From: an uncultured Prevotellaceae bacterium
GTDB lineage: Bacteria; Bacteroidota; Bacteroidia; Bacteroidales; Bacteroidaceae
Direction of reading: 5' to 3'
DNA length: 64,000 bases
Assembly: GCA_947165505.1 (NCBI GenBank)
Contig: CAMVAT010000006.1
Location: forward strand, 50,738-114,737
Shown here: positions 61,457 through 64,000 of the stretch, piece after piece
Position numbering within the stretch: position 1 is the first letter of the stretch
Layout of the letters: every line of letters begins with the position of its first letter
Notes under the pieces: model-generated
Databases searched by the model: none
The model's input: the letters and a program-made list of their open reading frames with translations, nothing else
Told to the model about the DNA's origin: nothing
Translations under genes and position numbers: made by a program

Positions 61457-63313
61457 ATGCTTATGAAACAAACGGTCTTGATTCTACTGATGGCCAGCGC
61501 CGCTCTGACCGGTGCCGTGGCCGATGACGACGTGAAACTGACAGGTACCGTCATCGGCACGCAACAGACGGTGGATTACAACACGTGGGCGCAGTCCACG
61601 ACCGTCAATACCTGCGCCAACGCCTTCGACGGCGACCTCGACACCTACTTCGCCTCGTGGGAGCGCAGTTATACGTGGGCCGGACTCGACTTGGGCACGC
61701 CTCACATCATCACAAGGGTGGGGTGGGCGCCGCGCAACGACGTACACGGCGAGGAGCGGGTGCTGCTCGGTGTGTTCGAGGGGGCCAACAGTCCCGACTT
61801 CATGGATGCGCTGCCCCTCTATATCATCACTGAACGGGGCACCATCGGCACCGTGGCGCATGCCGACGTTGACTGCTCCAGAGGCTTCCGCTACGTGCGC
61901 TACGTGGGACCTGCCGACGCGCGCTGCAATATCGCCGAGGTGGAGTTTTACGGACATGAGGGCGAGGGCGACGACACCCATCTGGCACGCCTGACCAACC
62001 TGCCCACCGTGAGCATCCACACACTCGACGGCGTGATTCCCTACGACAAGGAGACGGACATCACCGCTCAGCTCACCATCATCTCAGCCGACGGACTGCT
62101 CTCCGAACCCGGGGCTGTCCGCGAGCGGGGCAACGCCTCGCGCTCATTTCCCAAAAAGCCGTGGCGCATCAAGTTCGACAAGAAACAGCGCGTGCTCGAC
62201 GCGCCCGCCAAGGCCAAGAAATGGACGCTCATCAACAACTACGGCGACAAGACACTCATGCGCAACCTGCTGGCTTTCGAACTGAGCCGGCGGCTCGGCA
62301 TGCCATATACCCCCTACGGCACGTCGGTGGATGTGCTGCTCAACGGTGAATATAAAGGGTGCTATCAGCTCTGCGACCAGATACAAGTGCATCCAGACCG
62401 TGTGGCGATCGACGAGATGACAGCCGACGACAACAGCGGCGAGGCACTCACCGGAGGATACCTCGTCGAGGTGGATGCCTACGCCTACGAAGAACTGTCG
62501 TGGTTCAACTCGGCCAAGGGCAACCCCGTGACCATCAAGTCGCCCGACGAGGAGACCATCACACAGCAGCAGTTCAGCTATATCCAGCAGCAGTTCAACG
62601 CCATGGAGCGCAACTGGCGCACCTATCTGGACCTGAACACCTTTCTGCGCCACTTCCTCGTGGGCGAACTGTCGGGCAATACCGACACCTATTGGAGTGT
62701 GTATATGTATAAACAGCGAGGCGACGACTTGTTCTATACCGGACCGGTGTGGGACTTCGACCTGGCCTTCGACAACGACGACCGTACCTATCCCGTCAAT
62801 CAGAAAAACGACTATATCTACCGCAGCTGGGGCAGTTGCGCAGGCAACATGAGGTCATTTGTCAACCAGATTGTCGTCAACGACCCATCGGCCAGGGCGC
62901 AGTTGCTGGCCATCTGGGATGAGGCTCGGCAGGGCGGACTGACCGAGGAGAACCTGACCGCCTTTATCGACGAATGGGAGGCCCGGCTCGGCGACTCGCA
63001 GCGGCTCAACTTCATCCGCTGGCCCATCCTCAACACGTATGTGCACCAGAACCCCCGCCTGTGGGGCAGCTACGAGGCCGAGGTACAGAACGTGCGGCGG
63101 TTTATGCGCGAGCGCATCGCTTGGATGGACCGCAAACTGGGCTACAGCTATGAGCCGAGCGGCATTGCCGAGGCTGCCGCCGTCGATGCGTCGCAACCCT
63201 GCCAGGTATATACCCTGCAAGGCATGCCCTGCGGCTCCGACCTGCGCAACCTGGCTCCGGGCATCTACATTGTTCGCCAAGGGCAAGCCGCACACAAGGT
63301 GAGGGTGGAATGA
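61457..63313 (+). CDS. Secreted CotH-family protein with an N-terminal discoidin-like domain and a T9SS-type tail
   Basis: 618 residues (an alternative start lies two codons in). Signal peptide ending near GAVA-DDD. Residues about 25-165 look like an F5/8-type-C/discoidin domain (NTCANAFDGDLDTYFASW, FRYVRYVGPADARCNIAEVEFYG). Residues about 185-560 are the CotH kinase-like fold, with RERGNASRSFPKKPWRIKF at its start and the metal-binding VWDFDLAFDND (D433, D435). The last about 30 residues (VYTLQGMPCGSDLRNLAPGIYIVRQGQAAHKVRV) are a typical T9SS sorting tail. CotH proteins of Bacillus phosphorylate a spore coat protein; the target here is unknown, presumably extracellular. Confidence 0.87.
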   Translation: MLMKQTVLILLMASAALTGAVADDDVKLTGTVIGTQQTVDYNTWAQSTTVNTCANAFDGDLDTYFASWERSYTWAGLDLGTPHIITRVGWAPRNDVHGEERVLLGVFEGANSPDFMDALPLYIITERGTIGTVAHADVDCSRGFRYVRYVGPADARCNIAEVEFYGHEGEGDDTHLARLTNLPTVSIHTLDGVIPYDKETDITAQLTIISADGLLSEPGAVRERGNASRSFPKKPWRIKFDKKQRVLDAPAKAKKWTLINNYGDKTLMRNLLAFELSRRLGMPYTPYGTSVDVLLNGEYKGCYQLCDQIQVHPDRVAIDEMTADDNSGEALTGGYLVEVDAYAYEELSWFNSAKGNPVTIKSPDEETITQQQFSYIQQQFNAMERNWRTYLDLNTFLRHFLVGELSGNTDTYWSVYMYKQRGDDLFYTGPVWDFDLAFDNDDRTYPVNQKNDYIYRSWGSCAGNMRSFVNQIVVNDPSARAQLLAIWDEARQGGLTEENLTAFIDEWEARLGDSQRLNFIRWPILNTYVHQNPRLWGSYEAEVQNVRRFMRERIAWMDRKLGYSYEPSGIAEAAAVDASQPCQVYTLQGMPCGSDLRNLAPGIYIVRQGQAAHKVRVE

Positions 63314-63358
63314 TTTCGTTTTTTCAGCCTAAAACTTGCTCAACTCAGAGATTATCAC

Positions 63359-63366
63359 TATCTTTG
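63359..63366 (+). promoter_or_regulatory. -7 element of the HIT-protein gene
   Basis: TATCTTTG, with a near-match CTTG 20 bases upstream (63335-63338). The ATG at 63403 is 36 bases downstream. Confidence 0.5.
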
Positions 63367-63402
63367 CGGTCAGAAAACAACTATCTAAAAAACTATAACA
63401 CT

Positions 63403-63828
63403 ATGCAAAGCGATCCTAAACAGTGCCTTTATTGCACAAACAACCAGACGTTGCACGACCTGATGATCGAGATCTGTCCGCTCACCGTGTCGCGCGCTTT
63501 CCTCTTCAAGGAACAGACCTACCGCGGGCGCTGCCTCGTGGCATACAACGGACATGTGAACGACCTGAATGAGCTCTCCGACGACGAGCGCAATGCCTTC
63601 ATGGCCGACGTGGCCCGTGTGACACGTGCCATGCAGCAGGCCTTCAACCCGGAGAAAATCAATTACGGGGCGTATAGCGACAAGCTGTCGCACCTGCACT
63701 TCCATCTCGCTCCCAAATACGTGGATGGCCCCGACTACGGTGGCACGTTCCAGATGAACCCCGGTAAGGTGTATCTCTCCGACCAGGAATATCAGGAGAT
63801 GATTGCCGAGATCAAGAAGTACCTGTAA
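63403..63828 (+). CDS. HIT-family nucleotide-binding protein
   Basis: 141 residues from ATG 63403 (MQSDPKQCLYC); the frame to 63310 runs through the promoter. An N-terminal CLYC pair (C8, C11) is of the kind that binds zinc in HIT proteins. The histidine triad HLHFHLAPK has H97, H99 and H101. It would hydrolyse a dinucleotide polyphosphate or nucleoside phosphoramidate in the cytoplasm. It stands alone with its own terminator. Confidence 0.9.
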   Translation: MQSDPKQCLYCTNNQTLHDLMIEICPLTVSRAFLFKEQTYRGRCLVAYNGHVNDLNELSDDERNAFMADVARVTRAMQQAFNPEKINYGAYSDKLSHLHFHLAPKYVDGPDYGGTFQMNPGKVYLSDQEYQEMIAEIKKYL

Positions 63829-63858
63829 TTCAATTTCCGTTGATTTCACAACAAACAA

Positions 63859-63895
63859 TTTCGGGGTGCCACTTCCAAGAAGTGACACCCCGAAA
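63859..63895 (+). terminator. Hairpin after the HIT-protein gene
   Basis: A 16-base stem with one C/A mismatch (TTTCGGGGTGCCACTT / AAGTGACACCCCGAAA) and loop CCAAG, without a strong T-run. The remaining bases to 64000 hold AACGTTAAG-type short repeats and no gene. Confidence 0.65.
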
Positions 63896-64000
63896 CGAAC
63901 GTTAAGAACGTTAAGGTTCGTTATAAACGTAAAAGACGTTAAATCAGACCAATAGCTCATTTTGCAGGGTGCAACCCCGTTCAAATACCGATTCTCACAA

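Overview
The window reads as a chromosomal segment of a Bacteroidota bacterium, order Bacteroidales, most likely Prevotellaceae. The evidence is a SusC/SusD pair, GldH, secreted proteins with C-terminal tails of the type IX secretion kind, a purH-like/mreBCD/mrdA/rodA block, and promoters of the Bacteroidota form TTTG-N19/20-TAnnTTTG with no clear Shine-Dalgarno sequences. Gene GC is roughly 50-60%, with a few clearly AT-richer islands (the centre of the type III methyltransferase, the toxin-antitoxin pair, a small XRE gene).

Layout. 1-1337: 3' part of an extended-SDR epimerase and a YiiX-like papain-fold hydrolase with a damaged 5' end. 1338-7843: a defence island. A promoter and the 5' fragment of a large helicase are followed by an antisense YoeB-type toxin-antitoxin pair, then an intact type III methyltransferase (mod) and restriction subunit (res). 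8029-10931: a sodium:solute symporter and an OprO/P-like porin. 11018-25776: a 13-gene minus-strand operon resembling Bacteroidales aryl-polyene/flexirubin-type lipid clusters: O-methyltransferase, ACP, LpxL-like acyltransferase, KS fusion, ACP, KS fusion, DMT permease, GT2-acyltransferase fusion, secreted alpha/beta hydrolase, PlsC-like acyltransferase, MMPL exporter with an extra C-terminal domain, ACP, and acyl/aryl adenylate ligase. A single well-formed promoter lies in front, inside a block of promoter-like repeats. No ketoreductase, dehydratase or ammonia-lyase is seen in the window.

26165-31103: HD-domain protein, a carboxyltransferase whose biotinyl-like domain lacks the usual lysine, a lipoprotein, queF, and a TlpA-like thioredoxin. 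31355-37941: a free-standing IMP cyclohydrolase followed by mreB, mreC, mreD, mrdA and rodA (cell elongation). 37938-43622: gldH, ricT/PSP1, holB, metF and a xylE-like sugar porter. 43824-53528: a SusC/SusD uptake locus with a zinc metallopeptidase, a DUF4302 lipoprotein and a probable T9SS cargo. 53678-56303: a Cbp1-like coiled-coil lipoprotein, rsmI, tdk and tRNA-Lys. 56343-59496: three secreted or membrane proteins of unknown role and an orphan XRE regulator. 59860-63828: a HerA/DUF853 ATPase, a secreted CotH-family protein and a HIT protein.

The intergenic DNA is unusually rich in small dispersed elements: paired 20-bp perfect palindromes (three loci), a palindromic repeat built around ATCCGTGAAATCCG-like units (three loci), CCCTCCCC palindromes, and several tandem arrays with 7- or 8-bp periods that often abut stop codons.
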